Assembly (NCBI RefSeq): GCF_052076105.1 | Contig: NZ_CP197245.1 | Coordinates: 4,340,001-4,404,000 of the forward strand | Source of the DNA: Tardiphaga sp052076105 | Lineage (GTDB): Bacteria > Pseudomonadota > Alphaproteobacteria > Rhizobiales > Xanthobacteraceae | Length of the DNA stretch: 64,000 bases | Direction of reading: 5' to 3' | In this document: piece after piece, positions 1 through 8,694 of the stretch | Layout: each line of letters begins with the position of its first letter | Position numbering within the stretch: position 1 is the first letter of the stretch | Translations under genes and position numbers: made by a program | The notes under the pieces: generated by a model | Databases searched by the model: none | Told to the model about the DNA's origin: nothing | Seen by the model: only the letters and a program-made list of their open reading frames with translations

Positions 1-578
1 TCGTCCGCACCGATGTAACCGAGGAGGCCGAGGTCGCCAGTCTGGTGCAGGCCGTGATGTCCCGTTTCGGGCGGCTCGATGTGGCCTTCAACAATGCCGG
101 TTATCAGGAACGGCGCGCGCCGGTCGAGCAGCAGACCAGCGCGGTCTATGACACCGTGTTCGATGCCAATGTCCGCTCGGTGTTTCTTGGCCTGAAGCAT
201 CAGATCCAGGCGATGGAGCTGAATGGCGGCGGCCGCATCGTCATCAATGCGTCGGTGAGCGGCATCCGCAATCCCAATCCCGGCCTCGCGCTCTATTCCG
301 CATCGAAAGCGGCGGTGATCTCGTTGATGCGTTCGGCGGCGATGGAATGCGGGCCGCGCGGCATCCGCATCAATGCGGTGGCGCCGGGCCGCGTCGTCAC
401 CGACATGATGCTGGCCTCGGGGATCGCCGACATGTCGGCCGTCGCAGCCGGCCTGCCGATCCGCCGCATGGGACAGCCGCATGAAGTCGCAGAAGCCGTG
501 GTGTGGCTCGCCTCCGACGATGCCGGCTATATCGTCGGTCATGTGTTATCGGCAGATGGCGGCTTCAGCGCGACCTGA
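1..578 (+). CDS. SDR family oxidoreductase (5' truncated by window)
   Basis: NAD(P)-dependent short-chain dehydrogenase/reductase of the classical type. The open frame enters from before base 1 (first full codon at base 3), so the N-terminal Rossmann glycine motif is outside the window. Visible are the NNAG motif (VAFNNAG), the catalytic serine region (NASVSG), the YSASK catalytic Tyr-x3-Lys motif, the VAPG turn after it, and a C-terminal DGG typical of the family. The substrate cannot be told. It sits 335 bp upstream of an ABC uptake operon on the same strand, which suggests but does not prove a shared catabolic role. Confidence 0.9.
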   Translation, partial: VRTDVTEEAEVASLVQAVMSRFGRLDVAFNNAGYQERRAPVEQQTSAVYDTVFDANVRSVFLGLKHQIQAMELNGGGRIVINASVSGIRNPNPGLALYSASKAAVISLMRSAAMECGPRGIRINAVAPGRVVTDMMLASGIADMSAVAAGLPIRRMGQPHEVAEAVVWLASDDAGYIVGHVLSADGGFSAT

Positions 579-913
579 CGACATTCGCGCATCATTGCGT
601 TGCAGCAGACGAGCGGGACTGCAGAGCAGCACCGTGTGACGTGCAACGGCCAAGCCCTTGGCAACGTCCCTGCCATCGTCAAAGATCACAAGCCGATTGC
701 CAAAGCCACCGCGACAGGTCAGCCTGAGGCGATGGAGATGGATCTGCGCGTCGCATGCTGCCACCGCGCGACGTCGGCGCATGTCATGACGATCCGGAGT
801 ATCTGACCGACCAACGACATCACACACATCATCCGGCAGTGACCGGGCGGACGAAACGGATGCCTGCATCAATGACAGGCACCGCAAAGGGAAAACACAG
901 GGAGGAAGTCAAG
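579..913. other. Intergenic region, no gene seen
   Basis: A 335-bp gap between the SDR and the substrate-binding protein. Open frames here have no supporting ribosome-binding site or recognisable protein. The only clear signal is the GGAGGAAG ribosome-binding site at 901-908 for the next gene. Confidence 0.5.
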
Positions 914-2113
914 ATGAGCATTTCTCGTCGTGGTATTCTATTGGGCGGCGCCGGCGCACTCGGCGCAGCCACCTTTCCACTCGCACGTCCCGCCATTGCG
1001 CAATCGTCCGAACCGATCAAGATCGGCTGGCTCGCGGCCATGACCGGACCGAGTTCGGCGCCGACCGTCGGCTTCAACCGCGGCGTCACATTTGCCACGG
1101 AAGCCATCAATGCCGCCGGCGGCGTCAAGGGCCGCAAGATCGAGATCATCACCCGTGACACGCAGGGCGATCCCACCAAGGCGGTTAACGCCACGCAGGA
1201 GCTGATCAGCCAGGCCAAGGTCCATGCGATCTGGGGGCCGGTGAACTCCGGCGAAGCACTCGCCACAACGCCGCTGATGGCACGCGCCAAGATGCCCGAC
1301 CTGCACCCTTGCGTCGTCGATACGCTGATCGACCCCGCGAAATTCCCCGCCGCGTTCCGTATCGCGCCGTCCAACGGCCAGTGGGACGACGCCGTGCGTA
1401 ACTACTGTCTCAAGGTCTTGAAAGTCAGCAAGATCGCTGTGATCGGCGACACCACCGGCTACGGCGTCACTGCGGTGAAGGCCTCGGTCGAGGCCTTCAA
1501 GAAAGACGGCGCGGATGTCGTCTATCAGGCCAATATCGACGCGACGCAGCCCGACATGACGCCGGACATGCTGCGCGCCAAGAGTGCCGCGGCGCAGGTC
1601 ATCGTGGTGTGGAGCGTCTCCACCGGCATGGAAGCGCGCATGTTCAACACCCGGGCGTCGATGGGTTGGGATGTTGCCTTTGTCGGCCATCCGTCGCTGG
1701 CATCCGGCGAACTCGCCAGCCTGATCGAGAAGCCGGCCAACTGGGAGAAGGTCTACGCCATCGGCTACAAGAGCTGCAGCTACGATTCAGCCGGCAAGCT
1801 GCCTGCCAAGAGCCAGAATCTCGTCGAGCGCCTGAACAAGGCCAAGGTGCCGCTCAACGACACGCTGCTGTGGTGGATTGCTGGCGGTATCGACGCCGTC
1901 GAACTAATTGCCAAGGCTGTCGAGGCCAGCGGATCGACCGACAGCGAGGGCATCGTCAAATACTGGAACTCGCTGTCGAAATATCCCGGCTATTTCGGCA
2001 ACTACTCGTTCTCACCCACCCAGCATAACGGCTATCCGACCGACGAGATCGTCATGTCGGAAGCGCGGTCCGCCAAGAACGGCACCTTCGCCCTCGCCCC
2101 CGGCTACTCATAG
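914..2113 (+). CDS. Branched-chain-type ABC transporter substrate-binding protein
   Basis: Periplasmic type I binding protein (LivJ/amide family), 399 aa. The ATG at 914 is chosen because GGAGGAAG at 901-908 lies at good spacing and the protein then opens with a twin-arginine-like signal (SRRGIL, hydrophobic core, cleavage near AIAQ). The mature part starts IKIGWLAAMTG, the usual first strand of this family. It is followed directly by LivH, LivM-LivG and LivF genes, so it supplies the ligand to that transporter. Ligand unknown: members bind amino acids, amides, urea or aromatic acids. Confidence 0.92.
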   Translation: MSISRRGILLGGAGALGAATFPLARPAIAQSSEPIKIGWLAAMTGPSSAPTVGFNRGVTFATEAINAAGGVKGRKIEIITRDTQGDPTKAVNATQELISQAKVHAIWGPVNSGEALATTPLMARAKMPDLHPCVVDTLIDPAKFPAAFRIAPSNGQWDDAVRNYCLKVLKVSKIAVIGDTTGYGVTAVKASVEAFKKDGADVVYQANIDATQPDMTPDMLRAKSAAAQVIVVWSVSTGMEARMFNTRASMGWDVAFVGHPSLASGELASLIEKPANWEKVYAIGYKSCSYDSAGKLPAKSQNLVERLNKAKVPLNDTLLWWIAGGIDAVELIAKAVEASGSTDSEGIVKYWNSLSKYPGYFGNYSFSPTQHNGYPTDEIVMSEARSAKNGTFALAPGYS

Positions 2114-2134
2114 GCCGGCGCGAGGACGACCAAC

Positions 2135-2992
2135 ATGCTCGGCTCGATCATAGCTTCAGGCCTCGCGGCGGGCGCGATCTATGCGCTCGTCGGCATCACC
2201 TACAATACGATGTTCTCGACCTCGCGGGTGATGAGCTTCACCGCCGGGCAGCTCGCCATGCTCGGCGGGGTGTTCGGCTCGCTGTTCATGCTGAAAATGG
2301 GGATGCCGACCTTGGTCGGCTTCGCCCTCACCCTGGTCGCCTGCGCGATCATCGGCGTCATCACCGAATTCGTCGCGGTGCGTCCGGTGCTCAAAAGCCT
2401 CGAGCAGCATCTCTATGTGCTGTCGACGCTCGCACTCGCACTGATGATCCAGCAGGTCACCGCGATCAAGTGGGGCACCGAGCCGCAGCCCTTCCCGCGC
2501 ATCGTCGGTCTCGGCACCGGCGTGTGGGACGAGAAATTCTGGCTCCCTGTCGTGGCCTGCGGCCTCACCATTCTCGGACTCGAATATCTCTATCGCCGCA
2601 CACTCGTCGGCCATGCCTTCATGGCGATCGCCGAAGACAATTTCGCGGCGCGTGCGCTTGGCCTGCCTGAACGCAACCTGCGTGTCGCGAGCTATGCGCT
2701 GGCCGGCGTGATCGGCGGCGTGGCGGGCTTCGCCGGCGGTGAATTGATGCTGGCCTTCTTCGCCAATGGCGCGCTGCTGAATTTCTACGGCTTCGTGCCG
2801 GTGGCGCTCGGCGGCCTCGGCAACAATCGTGGCGCGCTGATCGGCGGCCTCGCACTCGGCCTGTTCCAGCAGGCGGCGAATTTCCTGGTCGGCGGCATCT
2901 TCTCGTCGGTCGCGGTGTTCGCGATCTTCATCATCGTCTTGCTGGCAGCGCCCTCGGGCCTGTTCGGCTCCGCAACGGCGCGGAGGGTGTGA
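2135..2992 (+). CDS. livH: Branched-chain-type ABC transporter permease, LivH family
   Basis: Inner-membrane permease of 285 aa with about eight hydrophobic segments and the LivH-type pattern (GLAAGAIYALVGITYN at the N terminus, GKxx-like loop replaced by LGLPERNLRVASYALAG). It starts 21 bp after the binding protein stop and overlaps the next gene by a TGATG junction, so translation is coupled. It forms the membrane channel with the LivM part of the next protein. Confidence 0.93.
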   Translation: MLGSIIASGLAAGAIYALVGITYNTMFSTSRVMSFTAGQLAMLGGVFGSLFMLKMGMPTLVGFALTLVACAIIGVITEFVAVRPVLKSLEQHLYVLSTLALALMIQQVTAIKWGTEPQPFPRIVGLGTGVWDEKFWLPVVACGLTILGLEYLYRRTLVGHAFMAIAEDNFAARALGLPERNLRVASYALAGVIGGVAGFAGGELMLAFFANGALLNFYGFVPVALGGLGNNRGALIGGLALGLFQQAANFLVGGIFSSVAVFAIFIIVLLAAPSGLFGSATARRV

Positions 2993-4791
2993 TGACGGCG
3001 ATCACCGATATGTCGACATCGCGCGAGACGACGACAAAACATTCCGTGCTGCCGGCACTGCTGCCGTTCCTCGGCGTCTTCGCGCTGGCGATGATCCTGC
3101 CCTTCGTCAGCAACGACTACTGGGCGCTGATCGGCACCCGTGCGGCAATCTACTGGGTGCTGGTGGCAGGCCTCAATCTCGTCGTCGGCTTCGCCGGCCA
3201 TCTCGCCATCGGCTATGTGGCGCTGCTGACGTTAGGTGCCTACACGACCAGCGTGCTTGCCGCCGGCAATGTGCTGCCGCCGGTGCCGATCTATGGCGCG
3301 CTGATCATCGCAAGCTGCGTCGGCGCTGTGTTCGGCGTGATCGTCGGCCTACCGGCGATGCGGCTGCGCACCTTCTATTTCGCCATGACCACGCTCGGCT
3401 TCGCCACCATCGTGACGCAGATCGCGCTGGCCTGGCAGAGCGTCACCGGCGGCGGCATCGGCATCGTCGGCCCGGAATTCTCGGCACCGTTCAACACGCC
3501 ATGGGGTTTCTATTATCTGTGCATCGGCTTTGCGGCAGTGGCGACCTGGCTCAGCGCCAATATCGCCTATAGCCGGTTCGGCCGCGCCCTGATCGCGATC
3601 CGCGATGCCGATGTGGCGGCGGAAGCCACCGGCATTTCCAAACCGAAACTGCTGGTATCGATCTTCCTGCTCGCCGGCGCCATGGCGGCCTTTGCCGGCG
3701 GGCTGTTCGCCAGCCTGCAGACCTATATCACGCCGGACGCTTTCACTTTCGATCTCTCGGTTTTGTTCTTCATCGCCATCCTGATCGGCGGTCGCGGCTC
3801 CATTCTCGGCCCGATGCTCGGCACGATCATCCTCACCATCCTGCCGGAAATCGCCGCACCGCTCGCCGCATGGTCGACCTTCCTCTATGCGGTGCTGCTG
3901 CTGCTCATCGTGCTGGTGATGCCCGGCGGCATTGCGGCGCTGCTAGACTTCAAGAGCAGACGTCCGCTCGCCAGCAACCGCGCCATCGTGCCGCGTATCG
4001 CCGGACTCTCCGAGGTGCTGCGCAAGACGGCCACGACCAAGACGCTGGCCCTGCGTGAGGTCGTGCTCACCTTTGGCAATGTCCGCGCCATCGACGGGCT
4101 CGATCTCGATGTGAAGCCCGGCCAGATCCATGGCCTGATCGGGCCCAACGGCTCCGGCAAGACCACGACGCTCAACGTGATCTCCGGCTACTACGCCGCC
4201 AAGGGCGGGACGATCACCCTCGGCGACGACGCGCTGCCGCCGGGCATACCGGAACTGCGCGCCGGCAAGGGTATCGCCCGCACCTTCCAGACGCCGCGCG
4301 TGATCGGCGAGGCTTCGGTGCTTGAGAATGTTATGGTCGGCGGCACCATCGAGGGCGAGGCGACATTCGCCGAGGCGCTGCTGTCGCTGCCACGGCATCA
4401 TCGCGACGAGCGCAAGCTCACGGCACAGGCGCGGGCGATGCTCGGCGTTGTCGGGCTGGAGGCGCTGGCGGATGTTCGCGCCGACCGCCTGCAGCACAGC
4501 GAGTTGCGCTTTATCGAGATCGCCCGCGCCTTGATGCTGCAGCCGGACTTCCTGCTGCTGGACGAACCTGCCGCAGGCCTCTCCAGCGACGAGATCACAA
4601 GGCTCGGCGCGCTGATCAAGGCGATCAGCCGCCGCGGCACCGGCGTGCTGCTGGTCGAACATCACGCCGACCTGATCTTCGACATCTGCGATCAGGTCAC
4701 GGTGCTCAATCTCGGCAAGATCCTCGCCGCCGGCACGCCGGCCGAAGTCCGCGTTCACAAGGAGGTCGTCAGTGCTTACCTCGGAGGCTGA
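2992..4791 (+). CDS. Fused LivM permease / LivG ATPase
   Basis: A two-domain protein of 599 aa. Residues about 20-310 are a LivM-type permease (many hydrophobic segments, VVGFAGHLAIGYVALLTLGAY). Residues about 350-599 are a LivG-type nucleotide-binding domain with Walker A GPNGSGKTTT near 384 and Walker B FLLLDEPAAG near 521. The ABC signature region reads LQHSELRFIEIARAL near 500 instead of the usual LSGGQ/LSYGQ. The start overlaps the livH stop (GTG at 2989 is an equally possible start). The fusion of M and G is known in this family. Confidence 0.92.
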   Translation: MTAITDMSTSRETTTKHSVLPALLPFLGVFALAMILPFVSNDYWALIGTRAAIYWVLVAGLNLVVGFAGHLAIGYVALLTLGAYTTSVLAAGNVLPPVPIYGALIIASCVGAVFGVIVGLPAMRLRTFYFAMTTLGFATIVTQIALAWQSVTGGGIGIVGPEFSAPFNTPWGFYYLCIGFAAVATWLSANIAYSRFGRALIAIRDADVAAEATGISKPKLLVSIFLLAGAMAAFAGGLFASLQTYITPDAFTFDLSVLFFIAILIGGRGSILGPMLGTIILTILPEIAAPLAAWSTFLYAVLLLLIVLVMPGGIAALLDFKSRRPLASNRAIVPRIAGLSEVLRKTATTKTLALREVVLTFGNVRAIDGLDLDVKPGQIHGLIGPNGSGKTTTLNVISGYYAAKGGTITLGDDALPPGIPELRAGKGIARTFQTPRVIGEASVLENVMVGGTIEGEATFAEALLSLPRHHRDERKLTAQARAMLGVVGLEALADVRADRLQHSELRFIEIARALMLQPDFLLLDEPAAGLSSDEITRLGALIKAISRRGTGVLLVEHHADLIFDICDQVTVLNLGKILAAGTPAEVRVHKEVVSAYLGG

Positions 4792-5515
4792 ACCGCTGCT
4801 GAAAGTCACCGCGCTGGAATCCGGCTACGGCAAGATCCGCGTGCTGCATGGCATCGACCTGCATATCGCTGCCGGCGAAGTGGTGACATTGCTCGGCCCC
4901 AATGGCGCCGGCAAGTCGACGTTATTGCGCGCGATCTCCGGCCTGCTGCCGGTCAATGCCGCCAGCGTGCGCTTCGACACCCGCGATATCAGCAACGGCA
5001 CGCCGCGCGAAGCGGCCCGCGCCGGCCTTGTGCATGTAATCGAAGGCCACCGCGTGTTCACGCAGCAGACCGTAACGGAAAACCTGCTGCTCGCCGCCTA
5101 CGACCTGCCGCGCGGCGAGCGCAACGCGCGCGTTGATGAGGCGCTGTCGTTCTTTCCGGAGATCGCCGAGAAACGCCATGAGCGCGGAGCGTCATTGTCA
5201 GGCGGACAGCAGCAGATGCTGGTGGTGGCACAGGGCCTCGTGCGGCGCCCACGCCTCTTGATGCTGGACGAGCCGTCTGCGGGTCTGTCGCCCGTACTGG
5301 TCGACCGCGTGCTGACGGTGATCGCGCAGTTGCAGAGGCAAGGCACTGCCGTGCTGCTGGTGGAGCAACTGGTGGAGAAAGCACTGGCTGCTGCCAACCG
5401 CGTCTATGCCCTGTCGCAGGGGCGTATCGTGCTGGAAGCGGCGACAACCGAAGCGAACCTGCCGCAGCGGCTGGAGCGGGCTTATTTCGGACACGAGGAA
5501 GCGGCGGCGGTGTAG
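4772..5515 (+). CDS. livF: Branched-chain-type ABC transporter ATPase, LivF family
   Basis: Second ATPase of the transporter, 247 aa. Walker A GPNGAGKST near residue 42, a canonical LSGGQQQ signature near 141, Walker B LLMLDEPSAGL near 162 and the LLVEQ switch. The GTG start at 4772 lies inside the end of the upstream gene and is preceded by AAGGAGGT at 4759-4766, a strong ribosome-binding site that decides this start. It would pair with the LivG domain of the fused protein. Confidence 0.93.
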   Translation: MLTSEAEPLLKVTALESGYGKIRVLHGIDLHIAAGEVVTLLGPNGAGKSTLLRAISGLLPVNAASVRFDTRDISNGTPREAARAGLVHVIEGHRVFTQQTVTENLLLAAYDLPRGERNARVDEALSFFPEIAEKRHERGASLSGGQQQMLVVAQGLVRRPRLLMLDEPSAGLSPVLVDRVLTVIAQLQRQGTAVLLVEQLVEKALAAANRVYALSQGRIVLEAATTEANLPQRLERAYFGHEEAAAV

Positions 5516-5527
5516 GGCGGCGCGGCT

Positions 5528-5707
5528 CGTCATTCCGGGATGCACGTAAGACTGCGAAGCAGGCTGGAGTGCAGACCCGGAATCTCGATGTGTTCAACGC
5601 TGAACATTTCGGGATTCCGGGTTCGCGTGCGCCAAGAGGCGCCCACGCCCCGGAATGACAGCGTGGGGCGGCGTTCGCTCGCGAAGAGCGAGCGCCCCGG
5701 AATGACG
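5528..5707. repeat. Intergenic palindromic repeat, CGTCATTCCGGG type
   Basis: The gap between livF and the cyclase gene opens with CGTCATTCCGGG (5528-5539) and closes with its near complement CCCCGGAATGACG (5695-5707). Internal arms such as CCGGAATCTCGA / GGGATTCCGGG and GAGCGAGCGCC / CGTTCGCTCGC form further hairpins. Similar elements are scattered between genes in Bradyrhizobium and relatives. It lies between convergent genes and may act as a transcription end. Confidence 0.7.
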
Positions 5708-5714
5708 ACTTGGT

Positions 5715-6488
5715 TCAATCGATAATCGCCACCGCCCTTGTCCACCCTGCCGATGCCTTCTCGATCTTCACCGGGAAGCACGACACCATGAAGCCGGTGG
5801 ACGGCAATTGCTCGAGATTGTGCAGCTTCTCGATATGGCAATAGCCGATATGGCGGCCGGCCTTGTGGCCTTCCCAGATCAGGCTGGCATCCTTCGTTTC
5901 GGCATATTTCTTCGCGGTGTAGACGAACGGCGCGTCCCAGCTCCAGCCGTCGATGCCAGTGAGGCGCACGCCGCGTTCCAGGAGATACATGGTGGCCTCA
6001 TAGCCCATGCCGCAGCCGGAGGTGACGTAGTCCTGCTGACCGTATTTGACGCCGGCGGAGGTGTTGACGACGACGATCTCCAGCGGGCTCAGCGTATGGC
6101 CGATACGCTTGAGTTCGTCTTCAACATCCTTGGCTGTCGCAACATAACCGTCGGGCAAATGCCGGAAGTCGAGCTTCACGCCCGGCTGGAAACACCATTC
6201 CAGCGGCACTTCGTCGATGGTCCATGAGCGCTCGCCGCGATTCATGGTGGGATGGAAGTGATAGGGCGCATCGAGGTGCGTGCCGTTATGGGTCGAGAGC
6301 TGCACCAGCTCCACCGCCCAGCCCTCGCCGTCCGGCAGGTCTTCCTTTTTCAGCCCGTCGAAGAACTGCAGCATCCGCGGCAGGCCCTGCTGGTGATCGA
6401 CATAGTTGATGGTGGGATGATTGCCCGGCGGATCCGCGGGGACGTCGTTCTGCAGGGGAACGGAGATATCGATGAGGCGACGGGACAT
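5715..6488 (-). CDS. Cyclase family protein (kynurenine formamidase-like metal hydrolase)
   Basis: A 257-aa protein of the cyclase/KynB superfamily. The signature THNGTHLDAPYHF holds the metal-binding His and Asp residues of the family (HxGTHxDxPxH). Members hydrolyse N-formylkynurenine, isatin or similar amides and lactams; the substrate here cannot be assigned. It is transcribed towards livF and follows, on the same strand, a fumarylacetoacetase-family gene (6651-7637), which suggests a shared ring-cleavage or amide catabolic pathway. Confidence 0.85.
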   Translation of the reverse strand: MSRRLIDISVPLQNDVPADPPGNHPTINYVDHQQGLPRMLQFFDGLKKEDLPDGEGWAVELVQLSTHNGTHLDAPYHFHPTMNRGERSWTIDEVPLEWCFQPGVKLDFRHLPDGYVATAKDVEDELKRIGHTLSPLEIVVVNTSAGVKYGQQDYVTSGCGMGYEATMYLLERGVRLTGIDGWSWDAPFVYTAKKYAETKDASLIWEGHKAGRHIGYCHIEKLHNLEQLPSTGFMVSCFPVKIEKASAGWTRAVAIID

Positions 6489-6530
6489 CGGGTTTCCTTA
6501 TGTTGTTTCTTGGATGTTATTGTTTTGCGC

Positions 6531-6616
6531 CGTCATGCCCGGCGAATGCCGGGTATCCACGTCTTCTGCACTTCATCTTCAAGACGTGGATGGCCGGGAC
6601 AAGCCCGGCCATGACG
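6531..6616. repeat. Palindromic intergenic repeat, CGTCATGCCCGGC type
   Basis: Outer arms CGTCATG(C)CCGGC at 6531 and GCCCGGCCATGACG ending at 6616, inner arms ATCCACGTCTT and AAGACGTGGAT. The whole element can fold into one long hairpin. This sequence type is widely dispersed in Rhodopseudomonas and Bradyrhizobium genomes. It sits between the cyclase and the fumarylacetoacetase-family gene. Confidence 0.75.
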
Positions 6617-6650
6617 TGGTGAGAGGTTGGCGCTTCGAAACGAGGCATCC

Positions 6651-7637
6651 TCACACGTCCTGCCGCACCACCTTGTTCTTCAACACGCCGATCTTCTCGA
6701 CCTCGAGCTCGATCTCATCATTATGTTCGAGATACCAGCCGAGTTCGAGACCGCAGCCATTGCCGACGGTGCCGGAGCCGATGAATTCGCCGGGCATCAG
6801 CGTCTCGTCCTGCGTCACATGGGCGATGATCTCCTCGAAGGAGAACAGCATGCCCTCGCTGGTCGAGGACGAGCGCACCTTGCCGTTGACGCGGCATTCC
6901 ATCTTCAGTCTGTAGGGATCGCCGATCTCGTCGGGCGTGACGATCCACGGACCCATCACATTGCCGCCGTCGAAGCTCTTGCCCTTGGCGGGACCAAGCC
7001 GGCCTTCCATCTCGAGCCGCTGGGCGTCGCGCGCGGAGAAATCGTTGAAGATGGTGTAGCCGAAGATGTGGTCCTTCGCCTTGGCTGCGGAAATATTCGC
7101 GCCCTTGTTCTTGGTGATGATGCCAAATTCGAGTTCGTAATCCATCACCTTGCTGTAGCGCGGCCATTTCACCGTGGTGTTGGTGCCGCGCACGCTGAAC
7201 CGGTTGGTGATGTAGTAGATCGGCTGGCGGCGATAGACTTCGGGCAGTTCGCCGAGCGGCTCGGCATCCAGCCGCGCCAGTTCGGCCATGTCGTTCTTGG
7301 CCCGCGCCGCGAGCTTGAGCTGGCCACGCGGCGCCTGGAGGATATGCAGCGGAAACGACATGCCGTCGCGGCACTGACGCGGCTCCGGCACGGGCGCCAG
7401 GACATCTGCGCCCGCGACATTCACCGACAGCGATGCGTCGCTGCCATGTTTGTCGAAAATCTTTCGCGCGGCATCGAGCGCGCCTTCACCTGCATCGATC
7501 AGCGCCAGCATCGAGTTGAAGGCCGGATTGCTGCCGTCGCGGGCCGCGGCGCCGGCGAGATCGAACAGCCTGGTATCACTGGCATGCACGATGCCGACCT
7601 TGTCCCGGCCACCGGCACGAAATGTCGCGAGCTTCAC
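6651..7637 (-). CDS. Fumarylacetoacetate hydrolase family protein
   Basis: A 328-aa member of the FAH superfamily, which cleaves or decarboxylates diketo acids at a metal centre. The stretch DYELEFGIITK supplies the metal-binding Glu residues, and FGYTIFNDFSARDAQ is the conserved core of the fold; FIGSGTVGNGCGLEL near the C terminus matches the usual GTxxG region. Its own start (MKLATFRAGG) lies 120 bp from a divergent ABC-type binding protein. Exact substrate unknown; the family also contains acylpyruvate hydrolases and isomerases of aromatic catabolism. Confidence 0.9.
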   Translation of the reverse strand: MKLATFRAGGRDKVGIVHASDTRLFDLAGAAARDGSNPAFNSMLALIDAGEGALDAARKIFDKHGSDASLSVNVAGADVLAPVPEPRQCRDGMSFPLHILQAPRGQLKLAARAKNDMAELARLDAEPLGELPEVYRRQPIYYITNRFSVRGTNTTVKWPRYSKVMDYELEFGIITKNKGANISAAKAKDHIFGYTIFNDFSARDAQRLEMEGRLGPAKGKSFDGGNVMGPWIVTPDEIGDPYRLKMECRVNGKVRSSSTSEGMLFSFEEIIAHVTQDETLMPGEFIGSGTVGNGCGLELGWYLEHNDEIELEVEKIGVLKNKVVRQDV

Positions 7638-7757
7638 TGGAGTCTCCCACTTGCTTTTGTTCTTCGATAAAATATATGATCAAAAAAAATATCGATAAAC
7701 AAGAGGCGATCGCAAAGATTGCTTCGCGATCGAAAAAACGCGGGTGAGGAGACGACC
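7638..7757. promoter_or_regulatory. AT-rich divergent promoter region with repeats
   Basis: Between the fumarylacetoacetase-family gene (-) and the binding protein (+). It holds a markedly AT-rich core with direct repeats TCGATAAA at 7664-7671 and 7692-7699 (28 bp apart), a TGATCA palindrome between them, and an inverted pair CGATCGC / GCGATCG at about 7706-7733. A GAGGAG ribosome-binding site at 7746-7752 serves the downstream gene. The GntR regulator encoded at 8695 is a natural candidate to bind here; this is inference. Confidence 0.45.
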
Positions 7758-8684
7758 ATGACCAGGTGGACGGTGACGGCCCTGTTGGCCACGCTCGCTG
7801 TGACGGGCACCGCACATGCCCAGACCAAACTCCAGATCGGTTGCACTGCAACAACTGACTGCGCCTCCGCGATGGTCGCGGTCGATGAAGGCATCTTCAA
7901 GAAACACGGTCTCGATGCCGAGATGATCCCCATCGGCATCAATTCCAATATCCCGGCGGCCATCCTGTCCGGCTCGATCCAGATCGGCGGCCCGACCTCC
8001 ACCGTCTTCCTGCAAGCTGCCGACGGCGGCCTCGATCTCGTCGCGGTCGCCGGCGCAACGGTGATGAGCCCGACATCCAACGCCAATATCACCGCCTTCG
8101 TGCGTAACGGCATCACCATCAAGGAGCCGAAGGACTTCATCGGCAAGAAGGTCGGCGCGCCGGGTCTCGGTGCGTTCCTCCACGTGCTGTTCGTCAAATG
8201 GCTGGTCGACAAGGGCGTCGATCCGAAGAAAGTCAATTTCGTCGAGGTCACCTTCCCGACCATGCCGGACATCATCAAGTCCGGCGGTGTCGATGCCGTG
8301 CTGACCGCCGAGCCCACCGTATCGCGCATGCTGGCGGCTGGCAGCGGCAGCATCGGCGCACGCTATGCGACCGAGCTCGAACGCACGGAGCCGATCATTT
8401 TCTATGCAGCCTCGCGCGAGTGGGCCGAGAAGAATCCCGACACCATCAGGAAGTTCCGCGCGGCCGTCGCCGAAGGTGCGGCGATCGTGAACAGCGACAA
8501 GGACAAGACCTCAGCCGCAATCGCCAAATTCACCAAACAGACCATCGAGCTGGTGAAGGCCTCGCCGCCGAACAAGTCGGAGCCGGTGCTGAAGCCCGAG
8601 CAACTGGCATGGTGGATCGACGTGATGTCTTCGCAGAAAATGCTGGAGACGAAGCTCGATCTCACCAAGCTGATCCTGAAATAG
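7758..8684 (+). CDS. ABC transporter substrate-binding protein, NitT/TauT type
   Basis: Periplasmic binding protein of 308 aa (SsuA/ThiY-like family). ATG 7758 is preceded by GAGGAG, and the protein then begins with a normal Sec signal peptide ending at AHAQ. The mature chain shows the family pattern VDEGIFKKHGLDAEM and the second-lobe start VGAPGLGAFLHV. It is followed by a GntR regulator, an ATPase and two permeases on the same strand, forming one transport unit. Ligands in this family include sulfonates, nitrate, pyrimidine precursors and aromatic acids. Confidence 0.9.
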   Translation: MTRWTVTALLATLAVTGTAHAQTKLQIGCTATTDCASAMVAVDEGIFKKHGLDAEMIPIGINSNIPAAILSGSIQIGGPTSTVFLQAADGGLDLVAVAGATVMSPTSNANITAFVRNGITIKEPKDFIGKKVGAPGLGAFLHVLFVKWLVDKGVDPKKVNFVEVTFPTMPDIIKSGGVDAVLTAEPTVSRMLAAGSGSIGARYATELERTEPIIFYAASREWAEKNPDTIRKFRAAVAEGAAIVNSDKDKTSAAIAKFTKQTIELVKASPPNKSEPVLKPEQLAWWIDVMSSQKMLETKLDLTKLILK

Positions 8685-8694
8685 GTCGAACGGA

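Noticed and set aside
6627..7670. Plus-strand frame of 347 codons
   Set aside because: Antisense to the fumarylacetoacetase-family gene, which has clear family motifs.
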